From: Hydractinia symbiolongicarpus
Taxonomy: Eukaryota > Cnidaria > Hydrozoa > Anthoathecata > Hydractiniidae
Direction of reading: 5' to 3'
Assembly: GCF_029227915.1 (NCBI RefSeq)
Contig: NC_079887.1
Location: 6,946,001-7,010,000 of the forward strand
Length of the DNA stretch: 64,000 bases
Both the position numbers and the translations under genes were made by a program. Positions 11,641-62,178 of the stretch are shown piece after piece. The notes under the pieces are model-generated. The model was not told the DNA's origin. It ran no database searches and saw nothing but the letters and a program-made list of their open reading frames with translations. Numbering within the stretch: the stretch's first letter is position 1; each line of letters begins with the position of its first letter.

Positions 11641-12769
11641 TAGAGTTTAAAGTGGATTTAAAATCACAAATATTAAGAACTTTGATATTTTTAGAAGTTT
11701 GGTTTTTATGTCAGTGGATTAAGCAGACTCGCATTTCCCAGGAAAGGCCACATTTTTTATATTTTACTGTTAACTATAAACAAACAAACAAACAATATTT
11801 GTTTACGTTTTGTTGCATAATTCATGTGCCCTGGCGCGTAACTAATGTATTGTCCTAAAATTCAAAATGCTACATAAAGATGTTGGCTGACTAAAAAACG
11901 GAAAACTTTGGTTTGTTGAACTGTAATGTTAGCAATTTTACATTACTATTGGTTCTTTTTATATGTGTTTTACTAAGCATAAATAGCTAGCTTTAGTTTT
12001 AGCTAAGTGTTTCCAGTTTAAGTATATTTTACTGGGTGTCTTAGCTACTGTTAGCTAGCTAATGTTAGCCTCCAATATTTAGAGCTAGCCCCCTCCAATG
12101 GCTAGCTCTAACCATGACTTCTGTTGTTATTCCTCTTTTTTATTATCTATAGCTTACTACTATAGTTTCCAAATTTCTCTTCTTTCATGAGCACGACTTA
12201 TGAGGTAACAAGCTAGCTAGCTACTTACAAAATCTTTAAAAAAGACTTGAATTTTTGCGGGATAGTAGGATGTATTTCTATGCCCATAGAGTATAGATGA
12301 ATTCTGTTGTCTACATTTTCAGTGGTAAGCTCTTTCGGCTTTGGAATTTGCATGGCAGGGAAAAAGATTGGGGTGCTAGGTGAAGTAAAGTAATTATCAG
12401 TTCATTTCTTCAAACTAGGCATTCTTAATGAATTCAAATAAATCAGAAGCCATCAACTTACACTCGATAATAGTTTATAACCTCAACGATGTCCCCGTTA
12501 GAAGAAATCCGCAGTAAAATACCTCTCTTCACCAAATCCTAGCATCTTTTTTCCTGCAACGCAAAAGCCAGAGCCAAAAAGCTTACCGCTAAAAAGTAAT
12601 CAAAAATGACGTCACGCTGAAATTCATCTATATTTTTTTCACATTACCTGTGCACTTTACAAGTGGGACCACATGCAATATGACAAGTGGAACGAAATTT
12701 ATAGAATTTAAAGTGTGTGTTAAGTTATTTATTACTGTTTTGTTTCTGATTTTGTAATCTAATGGGCGA
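11641..12769. other. Intergenic, TAGC-rich patches only
   Basis: Several short GCTAGCTAGC-type runs (around 12040-12110 and 12210-12225). No coding frame, RNA gene or mobile-element ends recognised. Confidence 0.4.
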
Positions 12770-13600
12770 TGACTGTATGCCCTGAAATGACTGATTTTTC
12801 TAAATTTTGATGTGTTTCACAACCTTTTTGTGGAAGATTGATGAGGAATGGTAATATGCGACATGCTGAATGAAATTATTTCTGTTGATTTAGATGTGCT
12901 TCTCAAAAACCAATCTGTTTTACATTTTGTGTATATAAACTTTTGTTTACGAACCGTATACAATGTTTCCAAAATAATGATCTTGATTGATTAAGTTTAT
13001 TCTTTGTTCATTGATTTTTTGAAATTTAGGTTTAAAATTGTTGAAAAAGGGCAGTACGGAACTAAAAAGGAAAATTTTTGTGTTCTTAACTGGTTGATTT
13101 TTACATTTTGTGTAAATTTTTGTGGGAGAGGATGGTATCCAACCGCAATGAGTGATTTTTCTAGATTTAAATTTGATGTTTTCGAAACTATATGGCGTTT
13201 TTATATTTTTGTTAAGCTTTTAAGGGAAGACAATATTTAAAATGGATAAAGAACTTATATTTTGTTGATTTGTGCTAACTCTTGAAGGCCTCCTTATTGA
13301 CATTTCAGAATATAATACCGAGGGTTTTCAACATAATCACTTATAAAATAACAAATATTTTAGATGCGTTATTTCTGGCATTGTTATTATCCGTGTTGTG
13401 ACTGGCGGTGTTGTAACTGTCGGTCTTCTTACTGTCGGTTTTGTGAGTTTAGTGTTGTGAGTGTCGATGTTGTGAGTGTTGTTGTTGTAACTTTTTATCA
13501 ACTAGATTTTACACCTTGCAAGCTGTTCTTTTTGATTTTGTGTAAGATTTGTGTGGAGGACTTAATGAGATTTGACATTTGACATTTTGTGTAAGATTTT
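12770..13600. repeat. Worn direct repeats
   Basis: A block with ATGACTGATTTTTCTAAATTT (about 12785) recurs near 13147 about 360 bp later, and ACATTTTGTGTA recurs near 12921, 13102, 13535 and 13583. Looks like an old, diverged tandem array or nested insertions, upstream of the hAT remnant. Confidence 0.35.
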
Positions 13601-13605
13601 AAGAA

Positions 13606-13707
13606 CATTTTTTTGTATATGCACTACTGACGTCAGCAAAACATCTAAAGCAACCTATTTTTCATTGGCCTTTTGCCTAGTCTATATAATATTATTATAT
13701 AGACTAG
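13606..13707 (+). mobile_element. Helitron family A 3' fragment with a substituted end palindrome
   Basis: The left part (CTGACGTCAGCAAAACATCTAA, then CCTTTTGCCT) matches the 3' subterminal part of family A at 60400-60470 (reverse complement). In place of the GTGGA..TCCAC hairpin there is a perfect 31-bp palindrome (13677-13707) made of CTAG, TCTATATAATA, a centre, and the mirror image ending in CTAG. Confidence 0.55.
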
Positions 13708-13758
13708 TTTCCTGTTTTTATAATGCTTACAGAAATGTCGTAGCAGACCCCAAAACTC

Positions 13759-14819
13759 GTGCTGAAACAAAAAGTTACAAGACTCTTGAAAAAGTTTTGC
13801 AATTATAAAAATCTTACACTTGCTTGCACTTACTTGGATTTGTTGGAAAAAACAGTACCCTCCTCAAAAGTGTTTGAAGGTGAAAAATTACTCTCCTTTG
13901 AAATTAAGTCATTGATACAAACAACCATCGATTACTTAACAGAATACTCTGAAGTTAATTATGAAGAAGATCTTGATAGCCATATTCATAGGTTTATTCC
14001 TAATAGAAATGAAAATGGCGAACTTCTACTAGAAAACCAGTTCCATTCTCCAGCGGATGAGTGCAAGAAAGAAAAAAACAGAAATCCTACCATTGTTTCT
14101 TTTGATGAATGGGATATAACTAACCTCAACGAAGAAACCATCCAGCAAGCGAGGAATGCAAGAGATAACGTAGCAAAAAATCTTATCGACTTGCTCTAAG
14201 AGAGATTTTCATCTTTAGATGAAAATATCTTTCAAATGATGATTTGGTGCAACCCAGAAGTTTGGTCTGACGAGAAGAATTATTGTATCGATGAAATCCG
14301 TGGCTTTGCTGATCATTTCCACACACCTTTACATGTTACTGGCTATGATGGTAACAAGGTTATGAAAGAGTGGAAAAGTGTGCTGCGTAAAATCTGCTTG
14401 GGCGAACAGCAAGCGAAGTTTGAAAAAATATTCTTATCTATAATAAGACAGAATATCCCAACCTTTGCCTATTACTCAGGCTTGTTTACTGTTTATCTGG
14501 TTCGAATTCTAGCGTAGAGCGAGCTTTCAGAATTTTGACAACAATGTTAAATGGCCGACGATTAAATAGCTCCCACAAACTCCTGGAAATGCGAATGTTT
14601 GTGCAGGTGAATGACAAAGGTTGGAAGGAAAAAGAGAGGCAAGATATATTGAAACGTGCGTTGGAAATTTACACAACAATTAAATCCAGAAAAAGAAAGC
14701 ATGCCGTTGCCGCGCCATCAGATTCCATTCCTGCAATTTATCTGTCTTCAGATGACGAAGCGAGCCAGAGTGAATCCGTGTACGCAGACAGCAAAGAATC
14801 ATCAAGCGAATCGGAATAA
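13759..14819 (+). pseudogene. hAT-family transposase remnant, C-terminal part
   Basis: The frame from 13759 reads KNLTLACTYLDLLEKTVP, FEGEKLLSFEIK and so on to an in-frame stop at 14197-14199, continues in the same frame (ERFSSLDENIFQMMIWCNP...) to 14517, then shifts frame near 14485. After the shift it reads SGSNSSVERAFRILTTML, NGRRLNSSHKLLEMRMFV, which is the hAT dimerisation motif. Thus one nonsense mutation and one frameshift break it. About 350 residues of a normally 600-700 residue transposase remain. The N-terminal zinc finger and first catalytic region were not found, nor were terminal inverted repeats. Its type resembles the ZNF862/KIAA1586-like group. Not a functional gene. Confidence 0.75.
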
Positions 14820-15509
14820 TTATTTCGTTGTATTATAGCTTTTAAAGTGTATTATGAAGTGTATTTTTGCTTGCTGTGATTCTTTTTTGTTGTATTTAAT
14901 TGACTGTTTCGTACAATATCAGGACTCATCAGCTTGCCTAGGAATATAGTTCCAAACAAGGACAGTCAAACACCGTGGTTTTAGTGGTTAAAGTAAATGA
15001 CCTAATTAAATAAATGTTCGAATAATGCAGTGGCAAAAGTCTGACTGAAACTAGTGGTATTCTTACCGAACTTTTCGTTGTTGAAAAATGGGGATAAACA
15101 CGAAAGGAAAGTCAGTCAGAACCCCTAGGATACTTTTTCATTCAAGTTCGGAGTGGCCACGCTAAGTTCCTACCACAGGCATATCGGCCGGTGGCGTTAT
15201 GGAACAAGGTTGAGAAAGTTTGGAACTTTCTAAGGGCGCTGAACCTGATGAGTAAAGGATCTGTTCCAAACCTATTAAAACAAACTTCTGCGCGACAGCA
15301 TTTCGATGGCTTGTTTTTTTCGGGCAAAACCTTTCCATTTTACGTTACATGATCGCGTTACATGATCGCGTACATTTAGAGACCTGTCTTAATCACTCAT
15401 CATCGCGCGCCTAATGTACTCAGGCGAGCGATAAATCACGCACCAAAATCTCTGAAAACATTTTTTAGGAGTGCGACGTACCACACGTCTGTATTTTTTG
15501 TATGATGCA
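14820..15509. other. Intergenic, nothing firm
   Basis: Contains a GC-richer patch (15140-15300) with short frames on both strands but no recognisable domain. A direct repeat GATCGCGT(TACAT) occurs at about 15351-15373. Confidence 0.35.
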
Positions 15510-16226
15510 GCCTGTAATAATACGCCAATTCTATCTGTTTGTCACTTTTGCAAAGTGGATTATACTCTTCACAATCTTCTTTAACAAATTCTATAAAACA
15601 TCGCCTGTTCTGTAATTTACCAAACTTTACTGTTAAAATAGTATTGACGTAAAAAGGAAAGTATATTAAATTAATGAAACCATTACAGACCAAATTTTAG
15701 ACCAAATAACTTGAGGTGACGTCAATGATTTCTCACCGCGTGGGTAACTAGGGGACCAATTTTAGTAAGTTTTCCAAACCTGGTTCCACAAATCCGTTTC
15801 AGAATGAACGGGTTGATGAAAACGGGTTCATCAAAAAACCTTCAAAGCCTAATATCTCTGCAACCGTTTGTCAAAGATACATGATCCTATACATTTTCTT
15901 GATCACCGTTTCCAGATCTATAAGATGAAGGCAACAGGTATACGAAATTCTGAAAATAATTTTTTTGATTTTTGGCAGGTCCTTGCTGACGTCAGCAAAA
16001 TTTTTTAATCTTTATATATTAACTGTTCATCAAAAGCACATGATTTTATACATCATTTTGATCAATGTTTCAAACTTCTCACAATAGAGGCAACGGATAA
16101 ATAAATTTCCGAAAAAATATTTTTTATGTATTGACGGGTCCTTGCAGATGTTTTCAAAATTTAAGTGTTGGTTCTCTTTTCAATGTTTCCCTGCCTAAGT
16201 GGACTTTTTCACAGCCTTATCGACTA
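15510..16226 (+). mobile_element. Helitron family A, copy 1
   Basis: Starts with a worn CTGTAATAATACG 5' end, has CTATCTGTTTGTCAC at the microsatellite position, and contains TTTGCAAAGTGGATTATA, the GACGTCAATGATTTCTCACC block, CTAATATCTCTGCAACCG and TGCTGACGTCAGCA (15984-15997). It ends GTGGACTTTTTCAC, AGCCTTATCGACTA. The next element starts immediately at 16227. Reverse complement of this layout is seen at 20271, 60380 and 61123. Confidence 0.7.
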
Positions 16227-16411
16227 TCTCTTTAATAATAGCCGTCGTCTGTCTGTCTGTGTGTCCGCGAAAGCCGTGTCCAGTAACGGAAACACGAAAT
16301 TTTTAAAATGCGCATCAATACCAAATGCGATAAATTTCTGTCCACTTTGTTGCAACAGGTTAATTTAAAGGACGGGTGACCCCGTGGATTTTTCCACGGG
16401 CTAACGACGAG
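16227..16411 (+). mobile_element. Short Helitron S, 185 bp
   Basis: Begins TCTCTTTAATAATAGCC, then GTCTGTCTGTCTGTGTG, and ends with the perfect hairpin CCCGTGGATTTTTCCACGGG, spacer CTAACGA and CGAG (CTAG variant). Sits exactly between copies A1 and B2. A similar 127-bp copy is at 48045-48171. Confidence 0.75.
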
Positions 16412-17177
16412 TCTCTTTAATAATAGCCATATTCCGTCTGTCTCTTTGTGCGCAAGAAATGCGTTGTGTTGCGGACACACGAAATTGCGCACAGTTCTTT
16501 GATCTTTTTGTGACCCTATTTTAAGATTTTATTTTTATTTTGTCTTTTGCGTAGTTTCACAAAAGTTTAATTTAAAAAGTTTCTTAAAAATTTATGGTTA
16601 ATTAACTTTTATTGTTCCTTTTTTTTGTTTTATTGTTCCTCCTTAAATAGCTACACGGTCAAAGTTGCGGACAATTAACATTGCGTTGTCTATTTCAGTA
16701 AAGAAGTTTTAATTTTTCACGCCTTTTTAAGGAAATTAACAAGAACAAGTGTTTGATAATAGGAGAACAATAAATTTTAGAAAGATTTTTTAAGTGATTT
16801 TTTGTTTGTTTTTAACATAAATTTGAAATTTATTTTGTAAACTTTGCTTTATCTTTAACCATTTACATTTTTTATGACAACAATAAACCTGGATGTGCTT
16901 ATTTTTTTTGCTGAAATTATTATGTTTTTAACTGACCAAGAAAAAGTAGGAAAATGTCAAACTTAGTTTTTCAAAATCTATTTGCAAGAGAAGCCTCTTT
17001 CTTTCTTAACTCCAATCAGGTCGTAAAAATGCGCAAATTATTATTGAATATATGAATTTTACGAGAAACCAGCGTTAAACCACTTTCGATAAACTATACT
17101 ATAAAAAAAGAAAAATGTGTTGTTTAAACTGCTTCCGTGGCTAATTCCCGTGGATTGTTCCACGGGTTAACGACTAG
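16412..17177 (+). mobile_element. Helitron family B, copy 2
   Basis: Begins TCTCTTTAATAATAGCC directly after the previous copy, then CCGTCTGTCTCTTTGTGCGC. Ends with CCCGTGGATTGTTCCACGGG, TTAACGACTAG and T. It is 766 bp, has no transposase (no Rep/helicase frame) and is clearly non-autonomous. Confidence 0.8.
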
Positions 17178-18639
17178 TTTTGTAATAATTGATCACTGCT
17201 TTAAACAGAAGCATAATACTACAAGTCGAAAATTAAGAAGACTTTGAACGTAACAATAACACCGCCAAAACAGCATTTTCACATGTGGAATTAGGTTGAA
17301 AACTTATACACACACCAATTCAATGATGCTGAATCTTATAGAATCTTAAAGTCAAAACATCAAAATTACAAAATTTAAAAAAAAAACATGCAGTTCGGGA
17401 AACGTGTATTACAATATTTTCCTGGCCTTTCCACACGACAAACCTACCCTGTAATTGAGTATCTTCAATTATTTTTTACTCATCAGACTGACATTTACCT
17501 TATCGACAAAATTTCATTTAATAAATATTGATAGATTTTTTTAAGACTATGGTTAATTGACTCACGACAAAAACCACGTTGGATTTTACTGACAGCATAA
17601 TCCGTTTTATTTCATTTCAAGGTTGGTGCTCGCATACAAAGAAACAATGTACTTACCTAGCTTAAGCATCCATCGAGACTATCTAAATTCCTTATCGCAT
17701 ATAAATTTTGTAAAACTAAAAGATAATCCAATATAACTTGAAAAGTCAGCTGTGGAAATCTGTGACTCAACTGACGCAATATTGCTTCGCCCTGATTATC
17801 TGAGCATAGGGTAACCATTAATCGAACTCGCTTCGTAACAATACATATGTTAGTGCCGTTGTTTCTTGTACACATAAACAAGACCTGTATCAGGGTCGTT
17901 TTGTCTTGAAACTAAAAGGCCCTGGAAATGAGGTTATCATAGGCTATCAAACTTCTTTCGCGGTCTTTCATAATTATCCATGTATTTTTCTCACGATGTT
18001 TTGAATAAAAATCTTTTAGAAAGTTTTTGAAGGGATTACAAGTTGCATATTTGGCATATTTGTGTCTTTGCATTGTACCTTTAGATTACAAGCCTAATTT
18101 ACATTTCAACAGCGCCTTTTTAATAAAAAGCCATTAAAGGGTCTCATTAAATCCTTTGAAAAATCTCCTCATTATAGTCTGTTTTAAGGCTCAATTATTA
18201 CTACTTGCTGCAAGTTCTTTAGCTTTTAAACCTGGCTTACACTGTTGACAATAATTTGTTCGCATATGTTTTCAGGTAAAAATAGATTTTTTAACAAGTG
18301 AACGCTCCAAATTTATTCGTTCAGCAACCGTTCTTACTGTTAGGCGCAAGTATTTGGAAATAGGTTTTGCTAACAATTCTACGCATGCGTCAATTCCTTT
18401 AGCGATTTCTTAATTAACTCTTAATTAATAATTAATTGGGTATTATTCCAAAGCATTGACCTTTCGACAGATAACAAATTGAAAGGCAACCGAGGAGGAA
18501 AGCCTACAGTGAGTATTTTCGTTTATATTTCCTCTTTTTGCAGGATTGCTTTTTAACCAAATTTAATTTTATTTGAGTAGTCTATTTCTGCCTTTACAAC
18601 TTTGTTTTCTGCCAGTTTTGTTCAATTACTTTTTCGTTG
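17178..18639. other. Intergenic, no gene supported
   Basis: A 74-residue minus-strand frame (17657-17881) is followed by an AG|GTAAGT-like donor but has an in-frame stop right before it, so no exon can be built. The remainder is AT-rich and unassigned. Confidence 0.35.
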
Positions 18640-19060
18640 CTTAGTTTTCATATCTATCTATTAGACACCTGCATACAAAACAAAACCTCAGATATTGGCT
18701 TTTACTCGAATCTACCCCTATAAGATATAGTCTTTTATGATAATGCTTATAGCTCAGGTTACAACATGATTTTATTTCATCAAAAGGAATCATACTAAAA
18801 ATTTTGACATGTGCTTAACAGGAATTCCTGTTCTAGTTGAAATTTAACCGAAATTTGGAAAATACGATTTTTCCAGCTATTTATACAAAATATGTAAAAT
18901 ACAGACGAGTGGCTATATAATTTTTAATTGGATATTGGAACCAGAACTGAAGTCATTGGATGTTAGGAAATAATGCTATTTGGAACACATTTCAAGCTAC
19001 AGATGACGTAAAAAAAAAGTACTGACATAAGTATCACCCCGGTGTTACTTTTGTTTTTTT
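18640..19060 (+). repeat. Family G interspersed repeat, copy 2
   Basis: Shares TCTATCTATTAGACACCTGC, GATATTGGCT(T)TTACTC, CTACCCCTA and a downstream AGAACTGAAGT block with 33511-33964 and 46850-47230. Confidence 0.55.
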
Positions 19061-20270
19061 ATGGCATGCTTTAACTGAATTTTGTTTTCATTTGGGACAG
19101 GCTATTAAAAGTTATGAAGAAAAGGGGGAGAGGAGGGTGGGTGAAGGGGGGAGGGGGGAATTAACGTGATTATTCCTTGTATGGAGTTGTGTAAGAAAAC
19201 ATACAATTATTTAAGAGCGTCTTTTAATTTTTTCTTTCTCATTCCCCCCGACAGTTAAACCCCAGCCAATTCGATTGGACGTATAATGTATTTAAAACAG
19301 CATTTTAGAATGCAAGAAAAAGAAAATTAGGAACAGTGTTACATTGTAGTCACGTCATTGAATCAAATCATTACATTCTCCAACTCTTTTTCCCTCCTGT
19401 TTATTGGTACTCCTGAGCTCGCACATCTTTTTGGGATCATCATTTATCGACCGTTTGATAACATAATGTAATTCAACAATGATGGTTATTATAAGTTATT
19501 AAAGAAATGTTAATGGTTTTGTGAGCCACAATGGACAATTTAATACATGCTGATTTCTTTTGTTAATAATATTTCATTGAATTACCTATTGAATTTTTGT
19601 TTAGAACAAAAAAGCGATATAGGTGGTATGGAAAGTTAGTTGCCGATATAATCGAGCATTTTATGAAAGAAAACCATTAAAAAACAACTTTTAAGTAACC
19701 CTGCATAAACAAAAAGCGGAAAAAATGTTGTTAGATCGTATTTAAAACTGTTTTGAAAGAAATTCCGTCCAATTGCTTTATGTTTTTTGATACACAATTC
19801 TTCGTCATAGATACTAGTTTTGGATCACAGATGGAAAGTCTTGCATTTAATTATTACAAACTTGTGATAAACATTCCCTGGGTCAAAATATCTGCAAAAC
19901 TTTGTCCTGACACACGATTACTATTATCACAGAGATTGTTGTTAGCCCGTTGGAAAATCCATAAAAACTCGTGCGTAGAAAATATGTCAAGTTTACTATT
20001 TTATGCGTACACATTTCGTGCGTATATATTTCGTGCATTTGTAACACAACCTTAAAGTAGTCTCTAATTACCGGAAACTCAAAGAGGGGGATACCCCCGA
20101 TTAACGGACAGATTTTATTACAACGGCTGAATTGTAGTTAAAATCTTATGGAAAACGTTCTAAAAAGCGAATAAGAATTAGTATTTTTATATTCTTTATT
20201 TACAATTAACGGGTACCTGCAAAAAATAATGCAACTGCTCCTGTTTTCTGTCGTTGCTATTATAAACATA
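19061..20270. other. Intergenic, no gene supported
   Basis: Holds a G-rich patch (19120-19160, GGGGGAGAGGAGGG type) and a worn Helitron-like tail at 19941-19970 (GTTAGCCCGTTGGAAAATCC). The 19753-20055 frame overlaps that tail and is not considered coding. Confidence 0.35.
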
Positions 20271-20937
20271 CTGATCGATAAGGCCCGTGGAAATATCCAC
20301 TCAGGCAGAATTAAAAAAAGGGTCAGTTAAATTTTGATGACGTCAGCAACTCATCCACAAAAAATAATTTAGAACTTGTTTTCACTTAAAGCGTTGATCT
20401 AGAAAATGTATAGAATCATATGTTTGCGACGAACGCCTAAGGAGATATAAGGGTTTTAAATTTTAAGAAATTTGTATACCCGTTGCCTTTATGGTATAGA
20501 TCCTGAAACGCTGATCCAAGAAAATGTATAGGATTATGTACTTTTGACAAACGATTACGGAAATATTGTAGTTTAAAGGTTTTTTGATGACGTCATCAAC
20601 CCGTCAATTCCGAAATGGATTTGGGGACCCAGGTTTGGGAAACTTACCCAAATTGGTCCCAAGTGGTCCCTAGTTACCCACGCAGTGAAAAATCATTGAC
20701 GTCACCACCTCGTTTCCAAGCTATTTGGCCTCAAAATTTTAGGTGCAGTGTAATTGTTTCACTAACGTTAATATACTTTCCTTTGATGGTAAAATTATTT
20801 TAACGTCAAAGTTTGGTAATTTACAAAACAAATTGATAGGCGATGCTTTATAGACTTTATCAAAGAAAATTGTGAAGAATATAATCCACTTTGCAAAAGT
20901 CACACACAGACACACGGAAGCTCCGTATTATTACAGA
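20271..20937 (-). mobile_element. Helitron family A, copy 2
   Basis: Reverse orientation. The 3' side begins CTGATCGATAAGGCCCGTGGAAATATCCAC. The interior has GATGACGTCATCAACCCGTC, GGTTTGGGAAACTTACCC and TTTGCAAAAGTCAC. The 5' side is CACACACAGACACACGG, TCCGTATTATTACAGA. About 670 bp, with the same order as 60380-61122. Confidence 0.75.
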
Positions 20938-22125
20938 GATAGAAATAGCACAATTTAATACTTTTTTCATTTTTTACTTTTTTACCAATTAGTTTATGGA
21001 TTTTGTTGGGTTGTAAAAACAAATCAAGTGTTCAAGTCTAATCTTTTACGGTTACCTAACTATTTTTTATCTCTTTTTGTATGGCACAATTCTACATCTT
21101 CAAAAAATCCTATAAAAGATATAGAAATTAAGGGAACACCTCTAATTAATTAGAGAGACTACTGTATTAATATAGAAGACTAGTTGTTAGTCAGTGGAAA
21201 AATGCCAACAGAGTTCCAGCCTACATATTTCCAGCATCGGTAATTCGTGCATCCTTGTTCGCCTGTTTCCATAAATGAATAATCTGCAGAGAATTCAAAA
21301 AAGGAATCATGAGACTTAAATTAGGTCTACATGATAGTAGCAGAAATATTTAATTTATTGTTTCAGTGAATCAGCGGAAAAATGATTTGAAGTTAAACCA
21401 TTCTGAACTGCGGAGTGTTTGACGGTGCCCAAGAAAATACCATCGTGCCAAATTTTATTTTATTACTGATTGCTGTTCGGTAATTTTTTAATTACAAGAA
21501 TGTATGTTAGCAGTGTTAATAGAAAATAGAATGTTAATAGAAAAGAAACCCTTCCCTCTCCTCAAAAAAAGGTTAAGTCAGAGTCTCTTGAATTTACGTC
21601 GCGTTAAAATGTGGTACACTAAGTCACCCAACAAGTTGATGACATTTAATATAAGTTGCTCCTAAATCTTTGACGATCCTAACATTTTAAAATTAGGTCG
21701 TTGGAAAAAAAATGTGTGTTACATGATTCTTCAATGAATGCTTACATAAAAATTGTAGTTTTTATTGATCAAGTAATGGTTTTGGTAAGCATTAGTACCA
21801 AGAGGACTGAATTATAAAGTATAATAAGCAACTTGAGGACTCCTCTTTGGAGGGACCACCTGTTTACTCATGTGTAAACATTGTAATAGGTGCGACGTCA
21901 TTCCAAAAATATTTGCCTACCTTGAAGCTAAAAAAAATGATTAAAAGTCAACCAATTTTAACCTTAGGACGATGCAATTTAGAGATTATTACAGATAAAT
22001 CAGACTGGACTGAAAATGTTAACGGCTATCAAGTATTCAGTAATTTACATTATTTTTAGAAAACTGATGCGTTATAGTTATCTAAGAATAAAAACGAAAT
22101 CCAATAGCATTGAATTTTTATCACG
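20938..22125. other. Upstream flank of the NIDO/MAM gene
   Basis: Contains an isolated pogo-like end at 21128-21172 (CTCTAATTAATTAGAGAGACTACTGTA-like) and a worn Helitron tail at 21181-21215 (ACTAGTTGTTAGTCAGTGGAA). The promoter of the gene starting at 22126 should lie here, but no defined element is visible. Confidence 0.4.
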
Positions 22126-59934
<37,809 letters not shown>

Positions 59935-60049
59935 GTAACATTTTTGTTTGTTCCATTTTCTTTACCTTAACAACAAAGATGGAAAAGCAAATGTTTGAAA
60001 GTCGCAAATTTTAAAAAATACATGTTTTAATTTTCAATTAAAAAATTAA

Positions 60050-60159
60050 AAAGCCAGGAAATAAATTTTAAGCGAGAAAAACAATTTATGGATTTCTAAA
60101 TCCTAAAATCTAAGTGATTATAAAAGAACAAGTAAACAACTATATTTCACGACTAAGTA
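60050..60159 (+). repeat. Family F repeat, copy 3, left part (split)
   Basis: AAGCCAGGAAATAAATTTTA, AGCGAGA, GATTTCTAAAT and TATTTCACGACTAAGTA match the start of family F at 22820-22910. It stops at 60159, where Helitron E begins, and resumes at 63389. Confidence 0.65.
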
Positions 60160-60379
60160 TCTATATAATCATACGCTTGTGTGAGTAACCATGTGAGTCC
60201 ACGACACGCAATGTACGGGTCAATTTTTTATGACGTGGCGTTACGCTAAAATTTACCAAGTAAAAAAACGCAAATCAGGAGTTACTATTTAAATGTTTAA
60301 TTCTCTTTTCCATTACCTTAAAAAATAAAACTCTTTTTCTTTATTTTATTAAAACTAATTTTTATTTTATTCTCAAACT

Positions 60380-61122
60380 AGTCTATAAAACCCGTGGAGA
60401 AATCCACTTAGGCAAAAGGTCAATAAAAAGAAAGTTTGCTTAGATGTTTTGCTGACGTCAGCACTGCAGTGCAGATAAAAAAATTAGCGAAATTTGTTTA
60501 TTCTTTGTCTGTTATGTGTAGAGGTGGAAATGCTGGTTAAAATAATGTACAGGATAATATGTTCTCGACGAACACCTAAGGAGATATCAGGGATTAAAAT
60601 TTTTGCTGATGTCAGCAAAGACCCGTCAAAACCTTAAAGAATTTTTTTAAAAATTTGTATACCTGTTGCCTTCATCGTATAGATCTTGAAACGCTGATCA
60701 AGAAAATGTTTAGGATCATGCGTCTTTGAAAAATGGTTGCAAAGATATTAGGGTTTGAAGTTTTTTTGATGACGTCATCAACCCGCCCGTTCCGAAACGG
60801 ATTTGGGGACCTAGGTTGGGGAAAATTACCCAAATTGGTCCTAGGTGGTCCATAGTTACCCACGCGGTGAAAAATCATTGACGTCACCACCTCGTTTCCA
60901 AGTTAATTGGCCTCAAATTTTAAGTGCACTGTAATGGCTTCATTAATTTAATATAGGATATTGACGTTCAAGTAGCGTTATTGACGTCGCGCCGTAACGT
61001 CATAAAATTTCACATTTAAGACATAATTTTTTCGGCGACTTCAAAGAAAATTTCAGCGACATTAAAGGAAAATGAGGATATCCACTATGACTGTCACATA
61101 CACTTCGTATTATTATAAGTGA
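60380..61122 (-). mobile_element. Helitron family A, copy 4 (tandem, nested)
   Basis: CTAG at 60380-60383, inverse hairpin CCCGTGGAGAAATCCAC, TGCTGACGTCAGCA at 60450-60463, TGCTGATGTCAGCA at 60604, GATGACGTCATCAACCCGCC, then the 5' end CACATACACTTCG, TATTATTATAAGTGA. The next copy's CTAG begins at 61123. Confidence 0.8.

Positions 61123-62178
<1,056 letters not shown>

Noticed and set aside
16232-16492. Minus-strand 86-residue frame
   Set aside because: Lies across the termini and hairpin of Helitrons S and B2; not a protein gene.
17657-17881. Minus-strand 74-residue frame ending next to an AG|GTAAGT donor
   Set aside because: The frame reaches an in-frame stop (TAG) immediately before the donor, and the alternative frames also stop, so no coding exon can be built; no domain recognised.
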